Shown here in pieces: positions 8,577-18,346 of a stretch of DNA of 64,000 nt. Below the pieces are notes generated by a model that saw only the letters and a list, made by a program, of their open reading frames with translations, did no database searches and was not told the DNA's origin. Each line of letters starts with the position of its first letter. Position 1 is the first letter of the stretch. This stretch comes from Pirellulaceae bacterium (GTDB lineage Bacteria; Planctomycetota; Planctomycetia; Pirellulales; Pirellulaceae). The stretch lies in the NCBI GenBank assembly GCA_029243025.1, contig JAQWSU010000050.1:1-64000 (forward strand), in the 5' to 3' direction. The position numbers and the translations under genes are program-made.

Positions 8577-10406
8577 ATGACGAATCGTCTGCCTTTTATC
8601 GCTTTGTTGGTTGTGAGTGGGGGAATGCTTACCTTGCCGTCTGCTGATGCGGCTCCGTTGTCTCAGCAGATTTTGCCGGCCGCAACGGATTTCAGTTTAT
8701 CGATTACCAATGGGGAAAAATTCAACGAGCTTTTTGCGAGTACGGGTTTGGGCAGGTTGCTTTCAGATCCTGTAATGAAGCCTTTTCTCGATGATCTTCC
8801 ACGACAACTCCGACAAGAAGCGACAGGGCATCCGCTGGCCGTTCTATGGATCGATTTGGGACTCAAAGCGGACGATCTTCGAGGCGTGTCGAATGCAGAA
8901 GCGTGTTGGGCTCTCGTCCAAAGTCAGGCGGGTCGGCCCTGTCGAGTCTTCATTGCGGATGTTACCGGTCGTCAGCAGGAGGTGAATCGATTGAAGCCGA
9001 AGATCGTGGCGGCCATGCGGCAACAGAACGCCCGAGAAAAGAAATTGACCGTAGCTGGTACGACACTGACCGTATATGAAATTCCAAGCGACGCGGATTC
9101 CGATACACGGAAACTAGTGTGGTTTCAACAAGACGATCGACTCGTGCTCGCGGACGATCTGTCGGTTGCCAAGACCGTCTTCAAGAATCTGACCGAACCC
9201 TCAAAAAAAGTTTTGGCCAATCAAAGCGGTTACCAGGCGGTGATCAAACAGTGTGAGGATCGGGCGAATGGGAGAATGCCGGATGCCGTGCTGTTTTTTA
9301 AGCCCGTCGATTTGGGTGAATCATTACGAGATCTTTCACCTGTCCAGGATGATCGAGCTGACGATGGATTTGCGATCGTTCGTAAACATAAATTTGATGC
9401 GATTTCAGCAGTTGGCTGTTTTCTTGTTGTGGGGGATGACGCATTTGATTTTCAGGCCCAAATCGCCATCCACGCGCCGCAACCTTGGTCAAAGGCAATG
9501 CGAATGGCCCGTTTTCCTAATGAGCAAATCAAGCTGCCTGAATTGGTGCGTGCGGATGTAGGGGGCGTGGTGATATTCAATGTCGACTTCTTGAATTTGG
9601 CGAAATACCTTGGTCCTCTGTTTGATGATGTTTATGGGGAGGGCGAAGAAGGGCTTTATGAGGATTTGAAAAATACCTTGTTGGAAGATCCAGACGGGCC
9701 ACAAATTGATATTGATCGGGAAATCTTCGGACGTCTTTCGCCTCAAACAATTTTGCTTGCCCGTGACGAGCTACCTGTAACGCCGGATTCGGGCCAGCGA
9801 TTGATTGCGTTTTCAACGCCCGATGAAGCTGCTTTGCAGGCGGTTGTTGAGAAAGTGTTTGAAGCGGATCCGAATTCTGAGGCAAAAAAGGTTGCTGGTG
9901 TTGATGCGTTTTTCTCCTATTTGGAAGACGATTCAGAGGAATTCGGCGAGGTTTCAGAGGTTGCTGGAGAGGATCGAATCTTGAGCTTCATTACCTGTGT
10001 TGCGAATGGCCAATTGATGTTTGCGACGGATACGAAGATACTCGAAGATGCGTTGAAACCAGGCAAGCCAATGGCGGACAACGCTGAATACAAAGCCCTT
10101 GATTCGCACCTCGATCGACTAGGCGATCAAAGATGCGTCGAGTACTTCGGGAAACTCCAGGAGTTGCTGGAAGTCAATTACGAATTGTCGAGGCAGGGGA
10201 AGAAGCCCAGCAGTGCAAAGTCGTTTAAAGGCTTGTTGAATAACATTGCCGCCGGCGAACCCCCCGAACTTGAGGAGCTTACATTCGATGGATCGAAATT
10301 GCCAGATTTTGCATTGATACGGAAGTACTTGGGGATTGCTGAGCTGGTCGGCATCACAACCGATGGTGGTTGGTATCTAGAAGGTGTTGTTGAAAAGCAG
10401 CCGTGA
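8577..10406 (+). CDS. Exported protein of unknown function, second gene of RND-permease operon
   Basis: Start ATG 8577 is preceded by a purine-rich GAGAGGACTCC, and the protein begins with a clear signal peptide (LPFIALLVVSGGMLTLPSADA), giving 609 aa. An earlier in-frame ATG at 8541 would put 12 extra residues before the signal. The mature protein resembles large planctomycete exported proteins of DUF3352-like type, with repeats of the pattern hydrophobic-strand, KPVDLGE, then acidic helices, and many D/E-rich loops such as FSYLEDDSEEFGEV. No catalytic motif is visible. It sits between another exported protein and the permease gene (63 bp downstream), suggesting a periplasmic partner of the transporter. 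The family assignment is tentative. Confidence 0.6.
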   Translation: MTNRLPFIALLVVSGGMLTLPSADAAPLSQQILPAATDFSLSITNGEKFNELFASTGLGRLLSDPVMKPFLDDLPRQLRQEATGHPLAVLWIDLGLKADDLRGVSNAEACWALVQSQAGRPCRVFIADVTGRQQEVNRLKPKIVAAMRQQNAREKKLTVAGTTLTVYEIPSDADSDTRKLVWFQQDDRLVLADDLSVAKTVFKNLTEPSKKVLANQSGYQAVIKQCEDRANGRMPDAVLFFKPVDLGESLRDLSPVQDDRADDGFAIVRKHKFDAISAVGCFLVVGDDAFDFQAQIAIHAPQPWSKAMRMARFPNEQIKLPELVRADVGGVVIFNVDFLNLAKYLGPLFDDVYGEGEEGLYEDLKNTLLEDPDGPQIDIDREIFGRLSPQTILLARDELPVTPDSGQRLIAFSTPDEAALQAVVEKVFEADPNSEAKKVAGVDAFFSYLEDDSEEFGEVSEVAGEDRILSFITCVANGQLMFATDTKILEDALKPGKPMADNAEYKALDSHLDRLGDQRCVEYFGKLQELLEVNYELSRQGKKPSSAKSFKGLLNNIAAGEPPELEELTFDGSKLPDFALIRKYLGIAELVGITTDGGWYLEGVVEKQP

Positions 10407-10469
10407 CGCCCGCTGGGAAGACTGGCGAGATGTCGATTATTCAGGTGAGTTTGGAAGCCGCCGTTGACG

Positions 10470-12749
10470 ATGAAAAAATCAATTACACAGCAGATCATCG
10501 ATGCCTATGGACGGGTATTTGCCCCCTGCCGATCGCTGGTGCTTGCGCTGGTTTTGTTGCTGACGGTCGTCTCATGCTATGGCCTAACGCAACTTAAATT
10601 CGACGACGATGTGATCAAGCTATTTGTTGGGAGGGAGTCGAACGACCTAGGGATCGCGACTCGTACCGATCAAGCTGTTCTAGTGATGCTGGAGGCCGAC
10701 GAACTCTTCACGCCCCAATCGCTCAAGATTCTCTGGGAGACTAGCGAAGAATTGAAGCAAGTAGAGGGAGTTGTCGGCGTTGTATCGCTATATGATCTCC
10801 GGACACCGAAAAAGATCGGACGTCGCAGAACGTTTTCACGCGTTATTCCACCGCCCGATGCTGAGCTTGATCGGATCAGTCGGGCAAAGCAAGAAGCAAT
10901 AAAACATCCGATGGCTAGGGAGCAATTAATCTCCGCTGACGGAAATGAGACGTTGATCGTTTTGGAAGTGGATTCCGAGTTGACGACCAGTCGGCAATTG
11001 AAGGCGCTCCTGAATCGCATTGATGAAGTACTGGTGTCGAACACTCGCGACTCATCTGTCACCACCACATTGACTGGTGTTCCCGCCATACGAGTTGAAC
11101 TTGCAGAGTCAACGGTACGCGACGAACTGGTGTTCAATGTTGCTGGTCCATTGGTTGCGATAGCGATTGCCTTCGTGATTTTTCGTCGTAAAGCTTCGGT
11201 TGTCATTGTTGTGCTCGGCGCTGTCACTGGAGTCGTCTGGACGATTGGAGTCATGGGGTTGATTGGTGAGGCGATCAATCCGATCAACGCGGTGGTGGCA
11301 CCCTTGGCACTTACAATTGGACTGACGGATTCGGTTCACATGTTGATGCACATGCGCGAAGATCGGCTGAATGGAAAAAGCCGTCTTGATGCGGCGACGC
11401 ACTCTATCTCGACGGTTGGTTTTCCAAGTGCGATGACCTCGATTACGTCGGCAGTTGGTTTTGTCTCTTTGGGGATTGCGGAACTTGACGTATTGGCGAA
11501 GTTCGGACTTTCTTCCGCACTGGCGGTAGTCTTGGCATTTATATCCGTGATGACGGTGGTTCCCCTGCTCGGTAGCAGTTTCTTGGGCGATCACATTCAG
11601 CTCCGTAAGAAAACGGTCAATCAGGACGCCGTCGTCCATGACCCGTGGCATATTCGAATCGTGGCGTTGGCTGTCGAACATCGCCGCGTTGTGTTATTCA
11701 TGAGTGTTATCGTCACGGCGACTGCATTGTATATCGGGATTGGCGTTCGGACTGATCCTCGCGTTGTCAACGGACTACCGACGTCGGGATCTGTACGGAG
11801 TGCGTTTCAAGAGGTTGAGCAGAAATTTGGTGGGAGTTTGCCTCTCGTTGTAACGGTGAGTTGGGGCGAAGATACCGAACCCAGTGCGGCGGAGGTCTAT
11901 GCCGCGATCTCTGACGTTCATCAGTTGGTAGAAGGGTACGCAATTACAGGACCACCGCTTTCTCTGGTGAATCTTTATCAATCGATGTCACAGAAGGATC
12001 GGAAGCCCAAGTCTCTCTTTCAGCAGCTTGCAAAAGTACCCGCAGAGCAGAGGAAGATCTTCTTTGACCGCGATGCGAGAGAAGCTTTGGTCGTGGCTCG
12101 TGCTCAAGATGCAGGTGGTCGCGCCATTAATGCGATGATTACCGAATTAGAAGATCAATTTGTCCTATTGGGATCAGAACATCCGGGCTTCCAATTCAAG
12201 ATGGGTGATACGGTGCTTGAAGGGATTCGTGCCACCACTTTCATCGTGCAGGACCTGGGCAAAAGCCTCCTGTTGGCCGTTCCGCTGACACTGGTCGTCA
12301 TTGTTATCGCGCTGCGGTCATTCCGGTCGGGGGTCGTTGCTCTATTGCCAAATATATTTCCGATGGCCGCCTTGGCCGCGACGATGGTGATTTTAGGACA
12401 AAGCATTACCTTGACGGGGGCCGCCGTCTTCGTGATGTGTTTTGGAATTGCTGTCGATGATACGATCCACGCCATCACCGCTTTTGACCGCAGGCGAGCG
12501 GCAGGAGAGTCCATTCCTCATGCGATTGTGAACGCTTATCGCGATCTGGGTGACGCCGTCTTGTCGACCACCGCAATTCTGATTGGCGGTTTGGGGGTTG
12601 TCATGCTTGGACAGTCTCACTTCACTCGCATGTTCGGCGCGATGTTCTGCATTGGCCTGGTCTGGGCCGTCATCGGTGATCTGTTTATCTTGCCCGCTGT
12701 ACTCGCGTGTGTGAGTAAACGGGACGCAAAATTGACCGACGCTGATTAG
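10470..12749 (+). CDS. RND-superfamily permease (MMPL/SSD type)
   Basis: A 759-aa inner-membrane protein with the duplicated RND layout: one membrane span near residues 22-40, an extracytoplasmic domain of about 180 residues, a cluster of five spans at about 220-375, another single span near 405-425, a second outer domain, and five C-terminal spans. The membrane clusters contain the acidic motifs expected for proton-coupled RND/MMPL exporters: GLTDSVHMLMH (Asp about 287) and GIAVDDTIHAI near the C-terminus. At 759 aa it matches the hydrophobe/amphiphile-type permeases without a separate fusion protein rather than the roughly 1040-aa AcrB type. The start is ATG 10470; a TTG lies 6 bp earlier. 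The substrate is unknown. The two upstream exported proteins may be partners. Confidence 0.85.
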   Translation: MKKSITQQIIDAYGRVFAPCRSLVLALVLLLTVVSCYGLTQLKFDDDVIKLFVGRESNDLGIATRTDQAVLVMLEADELFTPQSLKILWETSEELKQVEGVVGVVSLYDLRTPKKIGRRRTFSRVIPPPDAELDRISRAKQEAIKHPMAREQLISADGNETLIVLEVDSELTTSRQLKALLNRIDEVLVSNTRDSSVTTTLTGVPAIRVELAESTVRDELVFNVAGPLVAIAIAFVIFRRKASVVIVVLGAVTGVVWTIGVMGLIGEAINPINAVVAPLALTIGLTDSVHMLMHMREDRLNGKSRLDAATHSISTVGFPSAMTSITSAVGFVSLGIAELDVLAKFGLSSALAVVLAFISVMTVVPLLGSSFLGDHIQLRKKTVNQDAVVHDPWHIRIVALAVEHRRVVLFMSVIVTATALYIGIGVRTDPRVVNGLPTSGSVRSAFQEVEQKFGGSLPLVVTVSWGEDTEPSAAEVYAAISDVHQLVEGYAITGPPLSLVNLYQSMSQKDRKPKSLFQQLAKVPAEQRKIFFDRDAREALVVARAQDAGGRAINAMITELEDQFVLLGSEHPGFQFKMGDTVLEGIRATTFIVQDLGKSLLLAVPLTLVVIVIALRSFRSGVVALLPNIFPMAALAATMVILGQSITLTGAAVFVMCFGIAVDDTIHAITAFDRRRAAGESIPHAIVNAYRDLGDAVLSTTAILIGGLGVVMLGQSHFTRMFGAMFCIGLVWAVIGDLFILPAVLACVSKRDAKLTDAD

Positions 12750-12800
12750 GCGAATCTGAGTCCACGTTGATAGTCGATAGGGTTGTGACGGACTTGATTG

Positions 12801-14288
12801 TCACTGCCAGGTAGTTTGCGGCTCAAATGGGTACATCGGCCGCCGGCGTTGATGCAGCTTCTGTTGTGAAAGGTCCGCGCTGGTGCAACCTCGTGTATTG
12901 ACGCGGATAAATGAGTCGCAGACTTCCTGGTAGGCGGCAATCGGTGCGTTGACGCCTTTCGCGACCAAGACCTGAAAAACGCGAGGGTCGATCTGAAAGC
13001 TGGTCAATTGTTCTAGGCTAAATGGGACCATTCGCTTTGACGTAAGCATGATTGTTGCTTGGGGTGCGTTGCACCTGACGATAGCCGTTGCACCTTGATC
13101 AAACTGTACGATACCTCCGTGCCGCGGACGACTTTCACGGAAGCGACCATCGTGCAGCGAGACGATGTCCACAAGCAGCTCAATCGGTGCGCCGTGGAAC
13201 TCATCGCTTTTTCCACCAATCATCATTCTCGTACTGCCGCCCACGCCTGTTGCGTTACCGATGCTTACTGCCTCAGGGTCATAGATGCAGCAGAAAAATG
13301 GTTCAATTTGCTGCCGCAGCAACTCGGCAAGCAAATCAGTCCCATCTGCGGCAGAGCCCGCGCCCACATTGTCTCCCATGTCTAAGAGACAGGTTCGTTG
13401 TGTCGTTTGCGTTTTGCATTGTCCGACTGCTTCAGCAACACTCAACAGTTTGCCACGCATTTGATCGCGTCTTGTCCAAATTTCATCCGCTAAGTCGTCC
13501 GCTAACTGTGCTGCTAATTCGTGGTCATTATCCGTGATTACGATCGTCGCAGTTCCCATTTCAGCGACGTCCGCGTAAGGGAAGCCTAGCAGAACGCTGT
13601 TTGATAAGACTTTGTTTCGCGTCAGTTGCTGATCGGCATATTGATAGATTGGTGTGAGATGTGGATCTGATGTGCATTGCCGATCAATGTTGATGATTAG
13701 AGGCGGAAAGGAAGCAGCCATGGTGGGGGAAACTTCCCCTCGCACGGTTGCTGACATTAGATTTGCTGCTTCTCTGCCGCGGGCTTGCTGATCGAGATGA
13801 GGGTTGGTGCGGTAGCCGATTAAGGCGGTGCAATTGCTCACCATTTGCATTGAAAGGTTCGCGTGAGCATCGATTGTGCCGATGATCGGGATTTGGGGTC
13901 CAAGTTGCTTTCGTAAGTCACAGAGCAGATAACCGTCTACGTCGGGAACGGTTTGGCTGACGGCGGCGCCGTGGCAAGCGACGAGTAACCCAGCCAGGGG
14001 ACCAGCTGCAGATAGACTTCCCCTCACCTCGTTGATGAGCGACGCCCAGGTGTCCCCCGTGATCGTTCCGGAGGGAGTGGCGCGGAAGGCCACGATTGGC
14101 ACGGCTTCTAAAAAATGGTCCGCCGCAATTCCCTGCAAGAAGCCACCCACTTCGTGGTGACTCTTGATAAACTGTTCCAGGATTGACTCGCCATGCAAGA
14201 ACAGGTCGTCCTGGAAGTCGGTCAGAGAAGTTGACTTTGGTGCGAATGTGTTTGACTCATGAAGAAGAGAGAGGATACCGATTCGCAT
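12801..14288 (-). CDS. M81 family metallopeptidase, MlrC-like
   Basis: The start MRIGILSLLHESNTF at ATG 14288 is the usual N-terminus of the microcystinase C (MlrC) family; the frame also extends 36 codons upstream without family-like sequence. The product is 495 aa, close to the usual length. Visible family motifs include LLVACHGAAVS, GTIDAHANLS (likely metal-ligand region), GYRTNPHLD, a glycine-rich DMGDNVGAGSAADGT and VGGSTRMMIGGKS. No signal peptide is visible, so it is probably cytoplasmic. MlrC hydrolyses linear microcystin peptides, but most relatives in planctomycetes are not tied to microcystin and their substrates are unknown. It is divergent from an RraA-like gene 148 bp away; the two may share a regulatory region and a catabolic pathway. 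Confidence 0.85.
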   Translation of the reverse strand: MRIGILSLLHESNTFAPKSTSLTDFQDDLFLHGESILEQFIKSHHEVGGFLQGIAADHFLEAVPIVAFRATPSGTITGDTWASLINEVRGSLSAAGPLAGLLVACHGAAVSQTVPDVDGYLLCDLRKQLGPQIPIIGTIDAHANLSMQMVSNCTALIGYRTNPHLDQQARGREAANLMSATVRGEVSPTMAASFPPLIINIDRQCTSDPHLTPIYQYADQQLTRNKVLSNSVLLGFPYADVAEMGTATIVITDNDHELAAQLADDLADEIWTRRDQMRGKLLSVAEAVGQCKTQTTQRTCLLDMGDNVGAGSAADGTDLLAELLRQQIEPFFCCIYDPEAVSIGNATGVGGSTRMMIGGKSDEFHGAPIELLVDIVSLHDGRFRESRPRHGGIVQFDQGATAIVRCNAPQATIMLTSKRMVPFSLEQLTSFQIDPRVFQVLVAKGVNAPIAAYQEVCDSFIRVNTRGCTSADLSQQKLHQRRRPMYPFEPQTTWQ

Positions 14289-14436
14289 GGCATTGCTTGT
14301 GTTGAAGGGGGCGGATGCAATAAAACAACTATCGTAACGCATTCTGAGCGATGTGTTCTGGAGATGAAAGTAATCTCCACCCATTTTGCCCTCCATGAAC
14401 GCTATTCATTAACCTTGATAGAGAAAGTGGAACACG

Positions 14437-15090
14437 ATGGCCGCTTCCTTCCAAAGGATGAGAGATTGGTTATACGCAGCAGTTGTCTGTGACGCATTAG
14501 ATTCGATAGGTTTGCGGCATCAATCGCCGCGCGTACCCATGCCGCCGCAAACCTGTGGACAGCAGGTGCTCGTGGGACGCTGTAAAACGACCCTCTGGGA
14601 AGATCTTCAGGCGGAAGACCCTTCCCCTTACGAACTTGAACTCCGCGCGGTTGACGAGTGTCAGCCGGATGATGTCTTTATCGCAGCGACAAACCAATCG
14701 TCTTCCTCTGGCATCTGGGGTGAGTTGCTTACAACTGCCGCGATCAACGGAGGATGTGTTGGCGCCGTGACTGACGGCGCCGTGAGGGATGTCACAAAGA
14801 TCGAAGAGATGAATTTTCCTGTGTTTGCGACGACGACGTGTGTTTATGACAGTTTGCACCGGCAGCGTGTGGTGGATCTGAATTTACCCGTGGACATTGG
14901 TGGAGTCATATTTTCGCCGGGTGATTTGCTGATTGCTGATCGAGATGGCATGGTGGTGGTACCTCAAGCTGTCGAAGATGAAGTGATTCAACGAGCGTTC
15001 GAAAAAGTTGAAGGTGAAAACGCCACTCGTATCGCAATTAAGAAAGGGATGAAGGCCACCGAGGCCTATCAGGCTTTTGGTGTTTTGTAA
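14437..15090 (+). CDS. RraA-like / HMG-CHA aldolase family protein
   Basis: A 217-aa protein of the RraA fold. Diagnostic residues are WGELLTTAA (about 94-102), the glycine-rich GGCVGAVTDGAVRD (Arg 117, Asp 118: substrate and metal site in HMG/CHA aldolases), a middle FPVFATTTC, and DRDGMVVVPQ in the C-terminal half. Despite old names (menG, demethylmenaquinone methyltransferase), proteins of this fold with the R-D pair are metal-dependent aldolases or decarboxylases of oxo-acids, or RNase E inhibitors in enterics. Here the divergent MlrC-like gene suggests a catabolic enzyme. The start ATG 14437 follows GAGAAAGTGGA at suitable spacing. Confidence 0.8.
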   Translation: MAASFQRMRDWLYAAVVCDALDSIGLRHQSPRVPMPPQTCGQQVLVGRCKTTLWEDLQAEDPSPYELELRAVDECQPDDVFIAATNQSSSSGIWGELLTTAAINGGCVGAVTDGAVRDVTKIEEMNFPVFATTTCVYDSLHRQRVVDLNLPVDIGGVIFSPGDLLIADRDGMVVVPQAVEDEVIQRAFEKVEGENATRIAIKKGMKATEAYQAFGVL

Positions 15091-15289
15091 CGATGCTAAA
15101 TTGGAACGTTGATTTTTGATCAAGACGCCCGGTAAGCAAAGTTTTCTCGCAAGGAATGAACCGAAGTTTGGGGCGGGTCAGAAATGGTTCGTCTCAAATC
15201 GGTCTCGTAAGTCGTCTCTGATCGACGAATGCTGCAACACTTTGCTCAGAGTTCGCGACTTAATTCGCTCGTATCGCGAAAGCTAACCG

Positions 15290-16447
15290 TTAATGGGTTT
15301 CGTCCGATTTCCCGCCGGATAATCTGGCGAACTGAAACGCCACGGTGAGCAACCCAATGACGGCAAGTAGAGTCTTCGTTTGTTCGAACGGTGTCCGCCC
15401 CCACAAGTTTTGCCAATCGATTCGCATGTTGTCAGCAGAGGAAGGACCGTTCGATGCTCCGTTCGATGCTATTGGGTTGACAGTTGGCTGACTGTTTTGA
15501 GTCGGCGTTTGATTTGATCGACTGAAAGGAGTTTTCCGAGTGAAAGTTGGTTGAGTGATTTGGCCAATGTCTTGCCGCGGAGCAGGATTGCCGATCACCT
15601 TGTCTGGAGAAGGAAGACGGCGGGTGTCAGAATGAAACGTCGTAACCTCCTTCGACGCTGGTTCCCAAGCTTGTCTCCCTGATTCTAGCGATTGATTGAG
15701 GGCTGGCGCCGTCGCGACTTGGGCTTGCTCCTGCTGCGTCGCTGGCGGCGGCCAAATGTCGATCAGAAAGGATCTCACTCGCGTGCTTTGGCTACCCGAG
15801 GTTGTACCGTCTCCCGCGCCGAACAACACCCCGGCTAACTCTTGACGATCGTTTAGAATCGGCCCGCCTGAATCTCCCTCGCGCGCCTGCGCCGCTACTT
15901 CGACCATTTCGTAGGGAAAGTTGGGGCCGGGAGCAACGTACTGCGTACACCTGGCCCTGACCGATCGGTAGGCTCCCCCGCCATAGCCGGCAATCGTTAA
16001 CGCATCGCCCGGTTGAGGGGGCATCGATGCAATTCGGATCGGTGTCGCGTAGGGGCGCCAAATCAGTAACGCGGCCAAGTCCCAATCTTTATCGGTCTTG
16101 AGAACCGTGGCTGCAGAGCGAAAACCGTCGGGAAACACCACCTCAATTTCGCCCGTTGCATCTCGTACAACGTGCCAGTTTGTCACAACCAATCCATGAT
16201 TTGGATCAGTCGCAACCAGCGTGCCAGAACCCGCTGAGGTGGCACCGGCCTCAGCGGCAAAAATCCGCACAACCGCCGGGTGGGGGCTGCTGTGACGAGT
16301 CGATTGTTGAGCAGATGGCGGCCAGGAGGGATAGGGGCCCGTCGCGTGGGCGACAAGCACGCAGCCACCGAGGTGAAGTAGGCTGACGAAAAAGGCACCA
16401 ATGATTGAGAGTCGACGATTCACGGTTGATGGGTCTCGCGATTCCAT
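15290..16447 (-). CDS. Trypsin-like serine protease, membrane-anchored
   Basis: From ATG 16447 the protein is 385 aa, with a signal or anchor segment near residues 13-34. The chymotrypsin-fold triad is complete: His 92 in TNWHVV, Asp 123 in DWDLAALL and Ser 193 in GDSGGPI. A proline/glutamine/serine-rich linker of about 120 residues follows, then a hydrophobic stretch (LLAVIGLLTVAFQFA) near the C-terminus that would anchor it. No PDZ domain is seen, which separates it from DegP/HtrA. It probably acts in the periplasm; the target is unknown. An upstream in-frame ATG at 16492 adds 15 polar residues and is less likely. Confidence 0.85.
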   Translation of the reverse strand: MESRDPSTVNRRLSIIGAFFVSLLHLGGCVLVAHATGPYPSWPPSAQQSTRHSSPHPAVVRIFAAEAGATSAGSGTLVATDPNHGLVVTNWHVVRDATGEIEVVFPDGFRSAATVLKTDKDWDLAALLIWRPYATPIRIASMPPQPGDALTIAGYGGGAYRSVRARCTQYVAPGPNFPYEMVEVAAQAREGDSGGPILNDRQELAGVLFGAGDGTTSGSQSTRVRSFLIDIWPPPATQQEQAQVATAPALNQSLESGRQAWEPASKEVTTFHSDTRRLPSPDKVIGNPAPRQDIGQITQPTFTRKTPFSRSNQTPTQNSQPTVNPIASNGASNGPSSADNMRIDWQNLWGRTPFEQTKTLLAVIGLLTVAFQFARLSGGKSDETH

Positions 16448-16833
16448 CTTGATCACTGGAGATAGGAAAGGGTTGTTTCGGTCGTTTTGCACTGCCCCGT
16501 CATCAACGATCGGTTGTCAAATGGTCCTATCTCCAATTGAGTTACCTGCGGCCGACTCATCGGATTATCAGAAACCACCCCTACCGTCGGATTAGTTTTC
16601 CGAGGTTTTCTTCGATGTGTTAATTCAGCTGCGTGGATCGGCCAGTTCAGAGTCGAAAGAGTTTCAAAGCAATCTAATCTGAACTTTTTCGAATCAATCT
16701 GTGCGGGTCGTTACTGCGAACGGTTGCGGAATTCAGCAACGGAAAACCGATCCGTAAATGACGAATGTTCCAGAGCTGATCGGGTCTTGGCTCTGCACTT
16801 CGAGAATGCTTTATTCCGACGTCGAAGGGGCTG
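16448..16833. other. Intergenic region between divergent genes
   Basis: 386 bp between the protease start and the DUF2809 gene. I see no gene, strong repeat or convincing promoter box. Confidence 0.5.
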
Positions 16834-17262
16834 GTGCTTGTGGGGATTTGGACGAGACGCTTGATCTACCTTGCAGTCGCGTTGTCCGTAGTAGCGCTGG
16901 GGCTGAGTCTCCGTCGCTATAACGAAATCCTACCTGATTTATTCGGCTTGTACGTTGGCGACGCGCTGTGGGCGCTGATGGTGTTTCTGGGGATAGGTGT
17001 TTTTATTCCAAATCGTTCAACGTTCCAGCGTGGTTTGATCGCGATCACTTTTGCCTATGCGATTGAGTTGAGTCAGTTTTACCATGCGCCGTGGATCGAT
17101 TCATTGCGTCGCACGACCCTTGGCGGGCTCGTGCTTGGTTTTGGTGTTCTCTGGACTGACTTTGTCTGCTACGCAGCAGGCGTTATTGTCGGAATGCTTG
17201 CCGATCGATGGGCGTGGTCCAAAGCGATCGGATCTCCGCCCCTGGATCGCTCAAGTCGTTGA
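16834..17262 (+). CDS. DUF2809 family small membrane protein
   Basis: A 142-aa protein with four or five membrane spans. It carries the signature of DUF2809: LYVGDALWALMVFLGIGVFIP near residues 39-60, then YAIELSQFYHAPWIDSLRRTTLGGLVLGFG, with a conserved charged loop between spans, and a last span LWTDFVCYAAGVIVGML. The start is GTG 16834, preceded by GAAGGGG. The molecular function of the family is unknown. The gene stands alone, convergent with the MetE-like gene. Confidence 0.85.
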   Translation: MLVGIWTRRLIYLAVALSVVALGLSLRRYNEILPDLFGLYVGDALWALMVFLGIGVFIPNRSTFQRGLIAITFAYAIELSQFYHAPWIDSLRRTTLGGLVLGFGVLWTDFVCYAAGVIVGMLADRWAWSKAIGSPPLDRSSR

Positions 17263-17317
17263 TCGAACGAATTGATTGGAAGTGGAAGATTGGGTTCGAG
17301 ACAACGATCCGAACTCA

Positions 17318-18346
17318 TCATAGGCCAAGATATCTGTTGCGGCCTGCTGTAAGCGCAGCAAGTTTGCGATCGGCCACGGAACGTTTCAGCATCCAGAATC
17401 CGCAATCGGGGTGAATCCATCTCACCCTGTTTTCGCCGAGCACTTTTTCTGCATCCTCAATGCGGCGGCAGATTTCATCGGCCGTCTCAATCTGATTGAT
17501 TTTGATATCGACCACTCCCAACCCAATTGCGATTCGCTTATCGATCTGTGCGAGCGCTTCGAGATCATTGTCGGGGCGATGGGCTAACTCGAGTACCAAA
17601 TGGTCGCATCGCAAGTTGTTGAGGAAATCCAGCAGTTGTTGCCAGCTGCCCGATTGAATCGTTTGTCCACCGTAGTTGCCAAAACAAAAGTGAACAGCTG
17701 TTTCCACATGCTCATCAACAGCATCAAGAATTGTATTGATAGCGGCAGAAGCAAGTGGCCCATCGTTGGGATTGCCCGGGATATTCGCTTCGTCCACTTG
17801 GAGACACGCGCACGGTAGTTGAGATACCTGCACCGCAAGGATCTCGGCGATGGCCATCGTCAGTTGCTCGAAATCGTGGTAATGATTGTCGAGCAGCGTG
17901 CGGGATAGCATATAGGGACTAGTGACGGTGAACTTAAAGGGGCCTCCAGCCACCTCTGCTGCGCGAGAACAGTCGTCGTGAAGATTCAGTGAACCCTCGT
18001 CGAGAGCACCACTGACTACAGCGGCGGGTTTGGCTCGAAATGCCATTTCCTGCTTTTGTTGAAACTTCAACGTGTCCGATCTCCCCACGGCTGTGCTCGT
18101 TCCACCTAACTTGCCTGTGAAGTAATCGATCATGCCGTTGGTGTCAGGATGATTGTGATCGAAACGGTACAATTCACCGTCCGTTGGCAGGTCGATGCCA
18201 AGCTGCCGCTGGGTGTCAAAGATCACTCGGGTGGCGTCTATCACCGCTTGCTGACTCGGTGCCAGTAGGAGCCAATCGGGGATTGGGTACGAACCTACTG
18301 TTGTGGTGAGAATTCGGGGAGAATTCGGTATGGACTGAGTCATCAT
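17318..18346 (-). CDS. MetE-like (UROD/MetE superfamily) methyltransferase family protein
   Basis: A 342-aa protein resembling the C-terminal catalytic barrel of cobalamin-independent methionine synthase. The zinc-site residues of MetE are all recognisable: His 219 and Cys 221 in HFCFG, Glu 253 in LELAHRP and Cys 315 in HPDCGFWML. LQVDEANIP near 183 is the counterpart of the MetE substrate Asp-Glu motif. The N-terminus TTTVGSYPIPDWL is typical of the short family II proteins. They lack the MetE N-terminal domain and often use other methyl donors or unknown substrates. Start choices are ATG 18346 or 18343; the upstream frame to 18409 is not family-like. The gene diverges from a PAS-AraC regulator, its likely controller. 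Confidence 0.8.
   Translation of the reverse strand: MMTQSIPNSPRILTTTVGSYPIPDWLLLAPSQQAVIDATRVIFDTQRQLGIDLPTDGELYRFDHNHPDTNGMIDYFTGKLGGTSTAVGRSDTLKFQQKQEMAFRAKPAAVVSGALDEGSLNLHDDCSRAAEVAGGPFKFTVTSPYMLSRTLLDNHYHDFEQLTMAIAEILAVQVSQLPCACLQVDEANIPGNPNDGPLASAAINTILDAVDEHVETAVHFCFGNYGGQTIQSGSWQQLLDFLNNLRCDHLVLELAHRPDNDLEALAQIDKRIAIGLGVVDIKINQIETADEICRRIEDAEKVLGENRVRWIHPDCGFWMLKRSVADRKLAALTAGRNRYLGL

Noticed and set aside
10670-11681. Minus-strand frames of about 200 codons inside the RND permease gene
   Set aside because: They are low-complexity shadows (T/S/R-rich) of a clear membrane protein.
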